From Hymenobacter sp. H14-R3 (GTDB lineage Bacteria; Bacteroidota; Bacteroidia; Cytophagales; Hymenobacteraceae), in NCBI RefSeq assembly GCF_030063445.1, contig NZ_JASITD010000002.1, positions 1 to 64,000 on the forward strand: DNA of 64,000 bases, read 5' to 3'. Every line of letters begins with the position of its first letter. Positions within the stretch are counted from its first letter, which is position 1. The notes under the pieces are model-generated. The model ran no database searches, was not told the DNA's origin, and saw only the letters and a program-made list of their open reading frames with translations. This document shows, piece after piece, positions 1 to 7,996 of the stretch. A program made the translations under genes and the position numbers.

Positions 1-114
1 CAAGTGGTAGAACAGTGGCAAGACCGCCAGAATGCGCGGCCCAAGCCCCGCAACTGGCAATTCAAAACGGCCGATGCTCGCATCAAACTTGCTAAATTAT
101 ACCCGACTATCTAA
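1..114 (+). CDS. IS630-family transposase, C-terminal fragment (cut by window edge)
   Basis: Frame 1 is open from the first base and stops at 112-114, giving 37 residues. They contain NWQFKTADARIKLAKLYP, which resembles the conserved tail of IS630/Tc1-like transposases, where a basic WQF-x-T-x-DAR-x-KL-x-x-LYP end is usual. The catalytic DDE residues would lie upstream of the window, so it is unknown whether the element is intact. No clear terminal inverted repeat could be placed between the stop and the nuclease start at 186. The call rests on this one tail motif. Confidence 0.6.
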   Translation, partial: QVVEQWQDRQNARPKPRNWQFKTADARIKLAKLYPTI

Positions 115-185
115 TGTTTTTCAACCAGTAGCGTTGCTGCGGGCCTTTTTCACGTTCCTGGCCCCGCGCCTGTTACTTTCGCCCC

Positions 186-1661
186 ATGCGTTTTTACACT
201 TTGCTTTTGCTGCCGGCGCTGCTGGCGTGCTCGCAGCCGGCGGCCGAGTCGTCGGCCCCGGCGGCCACCGGGGCCCGCCCGGCCCAGGCCCCGGCCGGCG
301 CCTTCCCCGAAACCTTCGAAACTGGCAGCAAGAGCGCCTACGAAACCGCCGACGTGGCCCTGGTTACCGGCCCCTGGCTATTCACTAACGGCCTGATTGG
401 CAGCACCGAGCAAGACCACAAGGCCGGTGAGCACGCCGCCCGCCTGCGCGCCGGGGGCAAGCTCACTATGCAGTTTGACGCGCCAGCCGGCATCCGGCGC
501 ATCAGCGTTTTGGCGGCCGCCTACGGCAACGACGGCCCCAGCACCTGGGAGCTATGGGTGAGCCGCGACCACGGCCGCACCTGGCAGCGCAACGGCCAGC
601 CCCAAACCGCCACCGGCCCGGCTCTACGCCCGGCCCTGTTTGCGGGCCTGGCCAACGAGCCGCTACGCCTCGAAATCCGCAAAACCGACGCTGGTAAGGG
701 CCGCCTCAACCTGGATGATATCCGCCTCGAAACGGCGGGCGGCCCGGTTGCAGCAGCCCCCGCCGGCCGCCCCGCTCCCAGCCCAGCGCCTGCACCAACG
801 GATGATTATTTCAAAAACCGGAACACGCCCGCCCCCACCCCGGTCCGGCCCGTGCAGGCACCGAGCGCTGGTAGCCAACTAGCTGGCATTGATAACGATA
901 ACCTCTTGCTCGGCAACCCCAGCGGCGCCACCTCCGACCCCAGTAACAATACCAACTACCTGCTTACGCGGCCGCAGTTTGCCACCGGCTACAACGCCCA
1001 GCGCGGCATTCCCATCTGGACGAGCTGGCACGTGGGGCGCACCGATATTACCAAGAACGCGCCGCGCCAAAACGACTTTCGGACTGACCCCGGCCTACCC
1101 CGGCAGTTTTACCAGGTAACGCCCCAGAGCTACGGCGGCTCGGGCTTCGACAAGGGCCACAACTGCCCCAGCGGCGACCGCACTGCCGCCCTCGACGACA
1201 ACTCGGCCACCTTCCTGATGAGCAACATGGTGCCCCAGGCCCCCCAAAACAACCAGCAAACCTGGGCCCACCTCGAAGAATATACCCGCGCCCAAGTGGA
1301 GGCCGGCCAGGAAGCCTACGTGCTCATGGGTAGCTACGGCCGCGGCGGCACTGGCAAAAACGGCCCCGCCAGCACCATAGACCAGGGCCGCGTAACGGTG
1401 CCTGCCCACGTCTGGAAAGTCATTATTTTCCTGCCCGAAGGCAGCAACGACCGCCAGCGCATCATTGCCGGCCAGGGCCGCGTGCTAGCCATCGATACGC
1501 CCAACGACAATAGCATCAGCCCGCAGTGGCCGCAATACCTGACCTCGGTCGACAAGATAGAAGCCGCCTCAGGCCTCGATATTTTCAGCGCCCTGCCCGC
1601 CGCCACCCAGGCGCAATTGCAAAGTGTAGTGGACAGCGGCCGGGCAGCGGAGCGGCGGTAA
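186..1661 (+). CDS. Secreted DNA/RNA non-specific endonuclease (NUC1 / NucA family), lipoprotein
   Basis: Residues 1-15 form a lipoprotein signal peptide ending in LLAC, so the protein is probably anchored in the envelope facing outward. About residues 35-180 look like a beta-rich, binding-type module, followed by a Pro/Ala linker. The C-terminal half is a NUC1 (Serratia/Anabaena NucA-type) nuclease. D322-K-G-H325 is the His-metal finger core (usually DRGH), and the downstream N-MVPQ-x-N...W-x-x-LE pattern supplies the Mg-binding Asn. Such enzymes cut both DNA and RNA and serve in nutrient scavenging or competition. A TACTTTCG box (174-181), one base off the Bacteroidota -7 consensus, lies 4 bases before ATG 186. 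A protein with a NucA-inhibitor-like domain is encoded 3 kb downstream (4570-5418). Confidence 0.9.
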   Translation: MRFYTLLLLPALLACSQPAAESSAPAATGARPAQAPAGAFPETFETGSKSAYETADVALVTGPWLFTNGLIGSTEQDHKAGEHAARLRAGGKLTMQFDAPAGIRRISVLAAAYGNDGPSTWELWVSRDHGRTWQRNGQPQTATGPALRPALFAGLANEPLRLEIRKTDAGKGRLNLDDIRLETAGGPVAAAPAGRPAPSPAPAPTDDYFKNRNTPAPTPVRPVQAPSAGSQLAGIDNDNLLLGNPSGATSDPSNNTNYLLTRPQFATGYNAQRGIPIWTSWHVGRTDITKNAPRQNDFRTDPGLPRQFYQVTPQSYGGSGFDKGHNCPSGDRTAALDDNSATFLMSNMVPQAPQNNQQTWAHLEEYTRAQVEAGQEAYVLMGSYGRGGTGKNGPASTIDQGRVTVPAHVWKVIIFLPEGSNDRQRIIAGQGRVLAIDTPNDNSISPQWPQYLTSVDKIEAASGLDIFSALPAATQAQLQSVVDSGRAAERR

Positions 1662-1689
1662 AACTTTATTGAACAGGGCTTTAGCAGAG

Positions 1690-1730
1690 CGTCATGCAGA
1701 CCGCAAGGAAGCATGACGTTCTTTTTTTGG
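1690..1730 (+). terminator. Intrinsic terminator of the nuclease gene
   Basis: An 8-bp stem (CGTCATGC / GCATGACG, 1690-1697 and 1711-1718) is followed by a T-rich run. It lies 28 bases after the nuclease stop. The stem words (gtcatgc, aaggaagcat) are shared with the larger GTCATGCTGA-type palindromes at 13173 and 34456, so this may be a short member of that repeat family used as a terminator. Confidence 0.6.
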
Positions 1731-1781
1731 TATAAACGACCGTTTTGGCCAATCAACCTCACGCCCTAATGCCGAAAGCAC

Positions 1782-2621
1782 CTATCCCTTCCCGCCAACC
1801 GCCAAAAAGCGCCGGATGGCCGCCACGTACAAGTCGCCAAACTCCTTGTCTGACAGCGTGTAGAAGCCCGCCGAGTGCTCACCAGCAAAGGAAATAAGCT
1901 CTCGGCGCTGGCCCCGGCGCGCCGCCTGCACCACGGCCGCCGAGTCGGCGAGCGGCGTGTTCACGTCCTGGGTGCCCGCAATGAGCAGCCAGGGGCAGTT
2001 GATGCGCGGGGCCAGGCGGGCGTAGCGGGCCGCCTCGGCGGGCAGGCTGAGCTGCTTATGCTTGTTTTTCAGCACGTTGGCCACAATAGCCTGTGGATTA
2101 CCCACGTAGCCTTCGGCGATAAAAAAATCGCAGCGGTGGGCCGCCGCTACCTCGGCACTCATAATGGTACCCATCGAAAAGCCCAGGATGCCGGTGCGGT
2201 TGCGCGGGTAGCGGCGCTTGGCATCGGCCAGCACGGTATTCAAGTCCAGGGCAAACTCGTGGTAATACAGCCGGTTGAGGTTAATGACAAAGTCAGAGCT
2301 GTGGCCAAAGCCCCGGTAATCAAACAGATACACGCGGTAGCCCGCGCTGGCCAGGGCCCGCGCCTGGTGCACCCAGTTGCCCATGTTGCCGGCGTCGCCA
2401 TAGGCCAGCACCAGCGTGGTGTGCTGGTCGGGGGCGGCGGTGGTGGGCTCAATTACCCAGGTGGCCAGCTGGGCGTGGTCGGGCGTGGCCAGCGTGAGGC
2501 TTTGGTAGGCCAGGCCCACCGAGTCGGGCGTGGCGGCCCACTCGCGGCTAGGTTTGAGCGCCCACGCCAGGGCCGTTTGCAAAAGAAAAAGGCAGAGCAA
2601 GCTGACGCGGAGCGTTTTCAT
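1782..2621 (-). CDS. Alpha/beta hydrolase, exported
   Basis: 279 residues with an N-terminal hydrophobic signal segment (about 1-21). The alpha/beta-hydrolase fold is shown by the nucleophile elbow GFSMG (147-151, Ser149), an oxyanion-type YGDAGN at about 74-79, DYRGFGHS at about 101-108, the acid in GTQDVN and the catalytic His in GEHSAG near the C terminus. The substrate is not predictable. Family members include esterases and acyl-peptide hydrolase-like proteins. ATG 2621 gives the signal peptide directly. It is transcribed in the same direction as the M28 peptidase upstream, 98 bases apart. Confidence 0.85.
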   Translation of the reverse strand: MKTLRVSLLCLFLLQTALAWALKPSREWAATPDSVGLAYQSLTLATPDHAQLATWVIEPTTAAPDQHTTLVLAYGDAGNMGNWVHQARALASAGYRVYLFDYRGFGHSSDFVINLNRLYYHEFALDLNTVLADAKRRYPRNRTGILGFSMGTIMSAEVAAAHRCDFFIAEGYVGNPQAIVANVLKNKHKQLSLPAEAARYARLAPRINCPWLLIAGTQDVNTPLADSAAVVQAARRGQRRELISFAGEHSAGFYTLSDKEFGDLYVAAIRRFLAVGGKG

Positions 2622-2719
2622 CGGCGCTGAAGAAAGAAAAAGCCAGGAGAATTTCCCTGACTTTTTGATAGACTAGCGGCCCCCGAGCCAGTTGCATATA
2701 CGCCGGTATTCAAGCAGGT

Positions 2720-4363
2720 TTATTTCCCAAAGCGTGCCCCAAAAAAGTCACCTTTGTTCCAAGTGGGGTAGCGCGGGTCCTGGGCCAGCTGGTAGCCAAT
2801 GAGGAAGTTGAGCTGCACGTATTTCACGCCCGCCGCCCAGTCGAAGGTGCCACCCACGTAGTTATCCTGGGGCTTGTGGTAGGTGAGGGCGCGCCACTTC
2901 TGCACCGTTTCGCTGAGGTTGTTTTGGCCATCGGCCGTGCGGTTGCCATACTTGATGTGCAGCGCCGGCACGCCCTGCACCACGAAGCTGTACTGGTCGC
3001 TACGGATAAAGCGGTTTTGGGTCGGCTCGGGGTCGGGCTCGATGGCCAGCTGAAGCAAGCGCGCCGCCAACTGCACCTGCCTGAGTAGCGACGAGTGGTC
3101 GGCCCCCAGCGGCACCACGCTCAGCAACGGGGCAATGAGGGTGGGCATATCGGTGTTGATATCGGCCACCAGCGACACCGCCGGCACCGTTGGAAACCGC
3201 GCGAAGTAGGCCGAGCCGAGCAAGCCCATCTCCTCGCCAGTCACTAGCACCAGCAGCACCGAGCGGCGCGGCCGCGGCTTGAGCCTGGTGTATAACCGCG
3301 CTATTTCCAGCACGCTGGCCACGCCCGTGGCATTGTCGTGCGCGCCGTTGTAGATGGAGTCGCCGGCCACGGGCGCGCCCACACCCAGGTGGTCGAGGTG
3401 GGCGCTGTGCACCACGTAGGTGCCGCGCAGCAGCGGGTCGGAGCCCTCAATCTTGCCCACCACGTTGTAGCTATCCGCATCCTGGTAGCGGCTGCGGTAG
3501 TGGGCACTAAAGCGGCCCGGCAACACCTGCGAAGCCGGCTTTCCGCTGCGCAGTATGCTCATCACCTGGCCGGTATCCAGAGCCGCGCCGGCAAACAGCT
3601 GCTGCAAAGTGGCCGGGCTGATGGCCGCCACCAGCTGCGCCGACCCCGCCGCGCAGCTCCGCGACACCACCACCCGGCCGCCCGCGCCCAGCGCGCTCAC
3701 CTGGCCCTTCGGATACTCCGGCAGCTTGGCCTCGGCGTGGGCAGCCACCAGCAGCACGCCCACCGCGCCGTGGCGGGCGGCGGTTTCGAGCACCGTGCGC
3801 AGGTCCATGAAATATTGGCGCTCATTATCAGCAAATTGTTGGGGGGCCTGCCGGGCCACCACCACCACTTTACCCTTGGCCGAGAGGCCGGCGTAGTCGT
3901 CGTATCTCAGCACGGGGGCCGAGATGCCGTAACCCGCAAACACCAGCGGCGCGCCTTCCACACTGACTTCGGCCTGGCCGGGGTTGGGGTACACGGTGGC
4001 GGCCACGCCATAGGCCAGCGGCTGCGCGGCCCCGGCCGTGGGCTGGTAGCCGAGCGTTGCGCCCGGCTCCACAAAGGCGCGACGCAGGCGCACGAGCTGG
4101 GTGTAGCCACCGTGCTCGCCGGCCGGCGTCACCCCCATTTCCTTGAGTTGCTTGGTTACGTAGTCAACGGCCAGCTGGTAGCCGGGCGTGCCGGGCAGGC
4201 GGCCCCGCAGGCGGTCGTCGGCCAGGTAGCGCACGTGCGCTTCGAGCGCGCCCGGCTTCACGGCCGACAGCACATCCTCTGCAACCTGGTCGATGCCCTG
4301 GGCGGCGGCCACGCGGCCGAATAGCAGGGCCACTGTAAACAGGAGTACGCTTATTTTACTCAT
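2720..4363 (-). CDS. M28-family Zn aminopeptidase with PA domain, secreted
   Basis: 547 residues. The signal peptide ends in RVAAAQG (about 17-23). A PA-type inserted domain (about 120-270) precedes the catalytic M28 domain. Zn-binding and catalytic signatures are visible: HSAHLDHLG, the bridging Asp in GAHDNATG, the general-base pair EEMGLLGS and a later Asp in DINTDMP. Such enzymes release N-terminal amino acids from peptides in the periplasm or outside the cell. ATG 4363 was preferred to the in-frame TTG two codons upstream because it gives a normal signal peptide. The 206 bases upstream hold a palindromic repeat. Confidence 0.9.
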   Translation of the reverse strand: MSKISVLLFTVALLFGRVAAAQGIDQVAEDVLSAVKPGALEAHVRYLADDRLRGRLPGTPGYQLAVDYVTKQLKEMGVTPAGEHGGYTQLVRLRRAFVEPGATLGYQPTAGAAQPLAYGVAATVYPNPGQAEVSVEGAPLVFAGYGISAPVLRYDDYAGLSAKGKVVVVARQAPQQFADNERQYFMDLRTVLETAARHGAVGVLLVAAHAEAKLPEYPKGQVSALGAGGRVVVSRSCAAGSAQLVAAISPATLQQLFAGAALDTGQVMSILRSGKPASQVLPGRFSAHYRSRYQDADSYNVVGKIEGSDPLLRGTYVVHSAHLDHLGVGAPVAGDSIYNGAHDNATGVASVLEIARLYTRLKPRPRRSVLLVLVTGEEMGLLGSAYFARFPTVPAVSLVADINTDMPTLIAPLLSVVPLGADHSSLLRQVQLAARLLQLAIEPDPEPTQNRFIRSDQYSFVVQGVPALHIKYGNRTADGQNNLSETVQKWRALTYHKPQDNYVGGTFDWAAGVKYVQLNFLIGYQLAQDPRYPTWNKGDFFGARFGK

Positions 4364-4432
4364 AATCAATATCTTGATTCAGAAAACAACCTTATTTACC
4401 GGACGCAACTAGCTCAAAGAGAACTTATGCAA

Positions 4433-4545
4433 AACGTCTGTCATTGCGAGCGCAACGCAGTGGAGCGCGGCAATCGCCCCCGAACGATACCCGCACGACG
4501 ATGTTCTGGTGCGATTGCTTCGCGCTGCTCGCACTAACAGACGTT
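4433..4545. repeat. Palindromic intergenic repeat, family A (cattgcgagc / gcaatcgc words)
   Basis: Left arm 4433-4477 and right arm 4511-4545 share inverted words: AACGTCTGT with ACAGACGTT, TGCGAGC with GCTCGCA, and GCAATCGC with GCGATTGC. It lies between the M28 peptidase start and the HIT gene stop and codes for nothing. This wording is familiar from dispersed palindromes in other Cytophagales genomes, as far as I recall. Confidence 0.75.
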
Positions 4546-4569
4546 CTTTTGGAGCAGCAGTTACGCAGG

Positions 4570-5418
4570 CTAGCTCTCCGTAAGCACGGTTTTGAAGCCC
4601 GCCAGGCGGCCGGCTACGTCGCGGCCCAGGGCGTAAGCGTGCAGCTGCGGCGCAGTGCCGATGCGGTAAACCTGCACGCCGTCCAGCTCCTGCTTAAGGT
4701 ACATCTGGAGGGCTTTGAAGCGGTTGGCCAGCTTCACGTCGCCGGTTACGCCGTTGTCGGCGGTGTGGTTGCTGAGGAACACAGTTAGCTCCTTGGTTTG
4801 CACCTGGGCATCGGCGGGCTCACCTAATACCTTCAGCAATTGCGTGTTACCCAAGTCACCAACGGGCGCGGCGTAGCTTACGGCTTCCAGCGGCGCATCG
4901 GCTTCACTGATGAAGTTGAGGCCGGCCGTGAGCTTTTGCAGCTGGGCCAGGGTGGCGTCGTTGGGGTCGGAGGCGGCGGTAACCAGGGTGGCTGCCGCTG
5001 GCGCGGTGGGCAGGCCGCTGCCGCCTTCTACCTGGGCGGCGATGGCGGTGGCCAGCTCCTGCATGCGGGCGGCGGGCACGGTTATTTTAGGGTTGGCGAA
5101 GTTCATATCCGCCACCTTATTCATCGGAATGAGGTGAATGTGGGCGTGCGGCACCTCCAGCCCAATCACGGCTACGCCGATGCGCTTGCAAGGAACGGCC
5201 GCCGCCATGCCCTTGGCCACGCGCTGCGCAAACACGTGCAGCGCCGCCAGCGCCTGCGGCGAGAGGTCGAAGATGTAGTCAATTTCCTTCTTAGGAATGA
5301 CGAGCGTGTGGCCCTCCACCAGCGGCGTAATATCGAGAAAAGCCAGGTGGTCAGCGTCTTCGGCTACTTTGTAGGCGGGCAGCTCGCCCGAAACGATGCG
5401 GGAAAATATGGAAGGCAT
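4570..5418 (-). CDS. HIT-family protein fused to a nuclease A inhibitor (NuiA)-like domain
   Basis: 282 residues from ATG 5418; no signal peptide, so cytoplasmic. Residues 1-110 are a HINT/HIT nucleotide hydrolase: IFSRIVSGELPAYKV at the start and the histidine triad HAHIHL at 91-96. An Ala-rich linker (about 133-155) leads to residues 156-282, which resemble Anabaena NuiA, the protein inhibitor of the nuclease NucA. Shared features are L-x-x-L-T-x-GL-x-F-x-SE (Glu172 aligns with NuiA Glu24), QVYRIG near 249-254, AGRLAG near 269-274, and a C-terminal hydroxyl residue (Ser282 for NuiA Thr135). From memory of the NucA-NuiA structure, that Glu and the terminal Thr contact the active site. A NucA-family nuclease is encoded at 186-1661. 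greA lies upstream on the same strand, separated by a repeat. Confidence 0.8.
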   Translation of the reverse strand: MPSIFSRIVSGELPAYKVAEDADHLAFLDITPLVEGHTLVIPKKEIDYIFDLSPQALAALHVFAQRVAKGMAAAVPCKRIGVAVIGLEVPHAHIHLIPMNKVADMNFANPKITVPAARMQELATAIAAQVEGGSGLPTAPAAATLVTAASDPNDATLAQLQKLTAGLNFISEADAPLEAVSYAAPVGDLGNTQLLKVLGEPADAQVQTKELTVFLSNHTADNGVTGDVKLANRFKALQMYLKQELDGVQVYRIGTAPQLHAYALGRDVAGRLAGFKTVLTES

Positions 5419-5420
5419 CG

Positions 5421-5560
5421 GTAAATGAGTAAGGGAGTAAATGAGTAAAATGGGTTGGCTACTGGTTGGCGCCTGGTAATTCGGCACGTCGCAATACAGG
5501 GCGAATAAACGCAAAAAAGGTGGAGCCAGCGCCCCACCTTACTCATTTACGCACTTACTC
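5421..5560. repeat. Inverted TAAATGAGTAA-word repeat between greA and the HIT gene
   Basis: Two copies of TAAATGAGTAA (5422-5448) face inverted copies (TTACTCATTTAC, 5539-5550) across about 90 bases. The same words in the same layout occur at 32654-32772. The stretch is the leader of the HIT gene on the minus strand and contains no other gene. Confidence 0.6.
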
Positions 5561-5570
5561 AGCTCCCGGC

Positions 5571-6044
5571 TTACCGGCCTACTTCCAGAATCTCGAACTG
5601 GAGCTTGCCGGCGGGCACCGTGATTTCGGCCACGTCGCCCGCTTCCTTGCCCAGCAAGCCCTTGCCGATGGGCGACTTTACCGAGATTTTGCCGGCGGCC
5701 AGGTCGGCTTCTTCTTCGGCCACCAGCAGGTAGTCGAGCACCATGTTATTTTTGAGGTTTTTCAGCTTTACCTTGCTCAGAATGAGCACTTTGCTGAAAT
5801 CCATGTTCGTCTCGTCCACCACGCGGGCGTTGCCCAGCACTTCTTCGAGCTTCGATATTTTGAGTTCGAGCAGGCCCTGGGCGTCCTTGGCGGCGTCGTA
5901 CTCGGCGTTCTCGCTCAGGTCGCCTTTATCGCGGGCTTCGCGCAGGTCTTCGGCGGCCTTGGCGCGGCCGCGTACTTTGAGCTCCTGGAGTTCGTCTTTC
6001 AGCTTTTGCAGGCCCTCGGCGGTGTAATAATTGATAGTAGCCAT
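5571..6044 (-). CDS. greA: Transcription elongation factor GreA
   Basis: 157 residues, the normal GreA length. The N-terminal coiled coil (about 10-75) carries the acidic tip DKGDLSENAEYDAAK (about 40-54), whose D and E residues reach the RNA polymerase active site to promote transcript cleavage. The C-terminal FKBP-like domain includes SPIGKGLLGK. GreA rescues backtracked polymerase. A promoter (6142-6149) and a terminator-like hairpin (6095-6126) precede it. Confidence 0.97.
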   Translation of the reverse strand: MATINYYTAEGLQKLKDELQELKVRGRAKAAEDLREARDKGDLSENAEYDAAKDAQGLLELKISKLEEVLGNARVVDETNMDFSKVLILSKVKLKNLKNNMVLDYLLVAEEEADLAAGKISVKSPIGKGLLGKEAGDVAEITVPAGKLQFEILEVGR

Positions 6045-6084
6045 CGTATTGCAGGACTGTTTTCGCGTAGCGGGTGGGTCAGGT

Positions 6085-6126
6085 AAAAAAGAAAGAGAAC
6101 GGCTGGCACATTGGCCAGCCGTTCTC
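6085..6126 (-). terminator. Terminator-like hairpin in the greA leader
   Basis: On the minus strand a perfect 13-bp stem (GAGAACGGCTGGC / GCCAGCCGTTCTC, 6-base loop) is followed by TTTCTTTTTT. It lies downstream of the greA -7 box (6142-6149) and 50 bases before the greA ATG, so transcripts from that promoter must pass it. It could also end read-through from the dehydrogenase gene upstream. Confidence 0.75.
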
Positions 6127-6141
6127 CCCTACTTGGTCAGA

Positions 6142-6149
6142 CAAAGATA
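6142..6149 (-). promoter_or_regulatory. Putative greA promoter -7 box
   Basis: TATCTTTG on the minus strand fits the Bacteroidota TAnnTTTG -7 consensus. No convincing -33 TTG was seen. Confidence 0.55.
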
Positions 6150-6216
6150 GGCTAAATAATGAAGAATGGGTACTGGTGCCCGATAATGGCGGCCAGGGGC
6201 CCAGCTACCCTAGCCG

Positions 6217-7176
6217 TTACCCATTCACCACTATATCATTAGCCAGTAGTTTTTCGAGCTTGGCCACCAGCACCTCATTGATGCGCTGGTAGCTTTGGTG
6301 CGTCCAGCCGCCGATGTGGGGCGAGAGCACCACGTGGGGGGCGGCGCGCAGGTAGTCGAAGCTGGCCTGCTGGGCGGGCGTGAGGGTGGCCAGCTTTTCG
6401 TTGGCCAGCACATCGAGGGCCGCGCCGCGCACCTGGCCGCTTTGCAGCCGCGCCACCAGGGCGGCCTGGTCCACCACCTCGCCCCGGGCCGTGTTCACGA
6501 ACCAGATGCGGTGGGCAAATTCGGCCAGAAACGCCTCATTTACCACCTCATGATTAGCCGCCGAATACGGGATATGAATGCTTATTACCTCGGCACGGGT
6601 ATGCAACTCGGCCAGCGGCACCAGCTCGGCATTACCATCACTAACTACTTCGGGGTCATTATCATGCGCCAGCACGGTGCAGCCGAAGCCGCGCAGCCGC
6701 CGGGCAAAGGCGCGGCCCATGTGGCCGTAGCCGAGCAGGCCCACGGTTTTGGTGCCCAGCTCCTCGCCGCGGTTGGCCTCGCGGTGCCACTCGGCGCGGC
6801 GCACTTCGGCATCGGCCGTGATGCTGTGGCGCAGCAGGGCCAGCAGCTGGCCGGTGGCAAACTCGCCCACCGCGTCGCGGTTGCCCTCGGGCGCATTCAC
6901 CAGCACCACGCCGGCCGCCGCCAGGGCGTCCACATCGATATTGTCGATGCCCGCGCCGGCGCGGGCCACGTAGCGCAGCTGCGGGCCGTGGGCTAGCAGG
7001 CTGGCCGCCACGCGCAGCTTGCTGCGCACCAGGAGGCCCGCGTAGGGCCGGGCGGCCAGGGCAGCGGGTACGTCGGCGGCCAGCAGCTTGGGTTGGTAGT
7101 CGCCCTCCACGCCGATGCTGCGGAGCATGGGCAAAAGCGAGGGGTGCATATCGTCGATTATCAGGCAGAGCGTCAT
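6217..7176 (-). CDS. D-2-hydroxyacid dehydrogenase (3-phosphoglycerate dehydrogenase-like)
   Basis: 319 residues covering the two-domain D-isomer-specific 2-hydroxyacid dehydrogenase fold without an ACT domain. The NAD-binding motif is LLGYGHMGRAFA. RAGAGIDNID and NAPEGNRDAVGE mark the substrate domain. The catalytic Arg is in NTARGEVVD, and the catalytic His in LSPHIGGWT near the C terminus. It oxidises or reduces a 2-hydroxy/2-oxo acid with NAD(H). The NAPEGNRDAVGE stretch suggests SerA-like phosphoglycerate dehydrogenase, but no serC is adjacent, so the substrate stays open. Confidence 0.88.
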   Translation of the reverse strand: MTLCLIIDDMHPSLLPMLRSIGVEGDYQPKLLAADVPAALAARPYAGLLVRSKLRVAASLLAHGPQLRYVARAGAGIDNIDVDALAAAGVVLVNAPEGNRDAVGEFATGQLLALLRHSITADAEVRRAEWHREANRGEELGTKTVGLLGYGHMGRAFARRLRGFGCTVLAHDNDPEVVSDGNAELVPLAELHTRAEVISIHIPYSAANHEVVNEAFLAEFAHRIWFVNTARGEVVDQAALVARLQSGQVRGAALDVLANEKLATLTPAQQASFDYLRAAPHVVLSPHIGGWTHQSYQRINEVLVAKLEKLLANDIVVNG

Positions 7177-7314
7177 GGCGTTATCAAGCGGGTACTAGTT
7201 GGAGGCGTAGCGTACCCGGCTACTTAGTTGCGCTTCCCTAACAAGTTGGGCAGGCAAATGACCCAACTCCGGCCGGCGGGCTGCCTCCGTAGCGTTTACC
7301 TAGGTTGAACCAAG

Positions 7315-7923
7315 CTAGTGCGCCGGTGCGGTGGTGGTAAAATCGGCCGCCGCCAGCGCCATAGGCCGCACCGCAATAGCCTCGCTGGTAGCCGTGATGC
7401 CATGCTCGGCATTCACGCTGATTGTGCGCAGCGGCAACGCGCCGTCGGTGGCTTGCAGCAGCTCGTACCAGCTTGAAGAGCGGCCCTGGCGGAAATCAGC
7501 CGGCCGCACGCGCACCGCATCGGAGTAAAAAACCAGGCTCGACACGCCGCCCCGCACCAGTTGCAGCATCTGGCACGGGTAGCCCAGGATGGTGGCCGTA
7601 GTAGCCAAGCAGTTGATGGTAGCGGGTGCCGAGCGCCGGGCCGTGTCGGCCACCAGCACCGCTTTGCCCTGCTCGAAGTGGTAGAGGGAATTGGTAGCGC
7701 CCACGTATAGCTCTTGCAGCGCCTTTTTGCGGTCGTACATCTTGAAATTATTGCCCTGCACGTAGAACCAGTTCCTAGGCTTCACGGCGTAGTACATCGC
7801 TTCGCCGGCCGTGTTCTGGTACTCGTTTTCGTACTCGATGCAGCCGGCAAAGTAGGGGCTTTGCTGAGCTGGGATGCAGCTCATTGAAATCAACCCGCTG
7901 ATTAATAATGAATTGCGCAGCAT
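7315..7923 (-). CDS. Hypothetical exported protein
   Basis: 202 residues from ATG 7923, preferred over an upstream in-frame start because it places a hydrophobic signal-like segment (about 6-14) at the N terminus, followed by Cys16. The mature part starts GCIEYENEYQ and alternates beta-strand-like stretches. This resembles small Bacteroidota envelope proteins of the DUF4412 type, but the match is too loose to assign. No catalytic motif was seen. Confidence 0.6.
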   Translation of the reverse strand: MLRNSLLISGLISMSCIPAQQSPYFAGCIEYENEYQNTAGEAMYYAVKPRNWFYVQGNNFKMYDRKKALQELYVGATNSLYHFEQGKAVLVADTARRSAPATINCLATTATILGYPCQMLQLVRGGVSSLVFYSDAVRVRPADFRQGRSSSWYELLQATDGALPLRTISVNAEHGITATSEAIAVRPMALAAADFTTTAPAH

Positions 7924-7996
7924 AGCAAAATAGACAAAGTGGCAATCAACAAGTAGTACGTTATACGGATTACCAAGCAGGCACAAGTACCCGTCA

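Noticed and set aside
3338..4324. 328-residue open frame antisense to the M28 peptidase
   Set aside because: Composition (His, Arg, Gly, Ala) is that of a shadow frame, and the M28 motifs on the other strand are intact.
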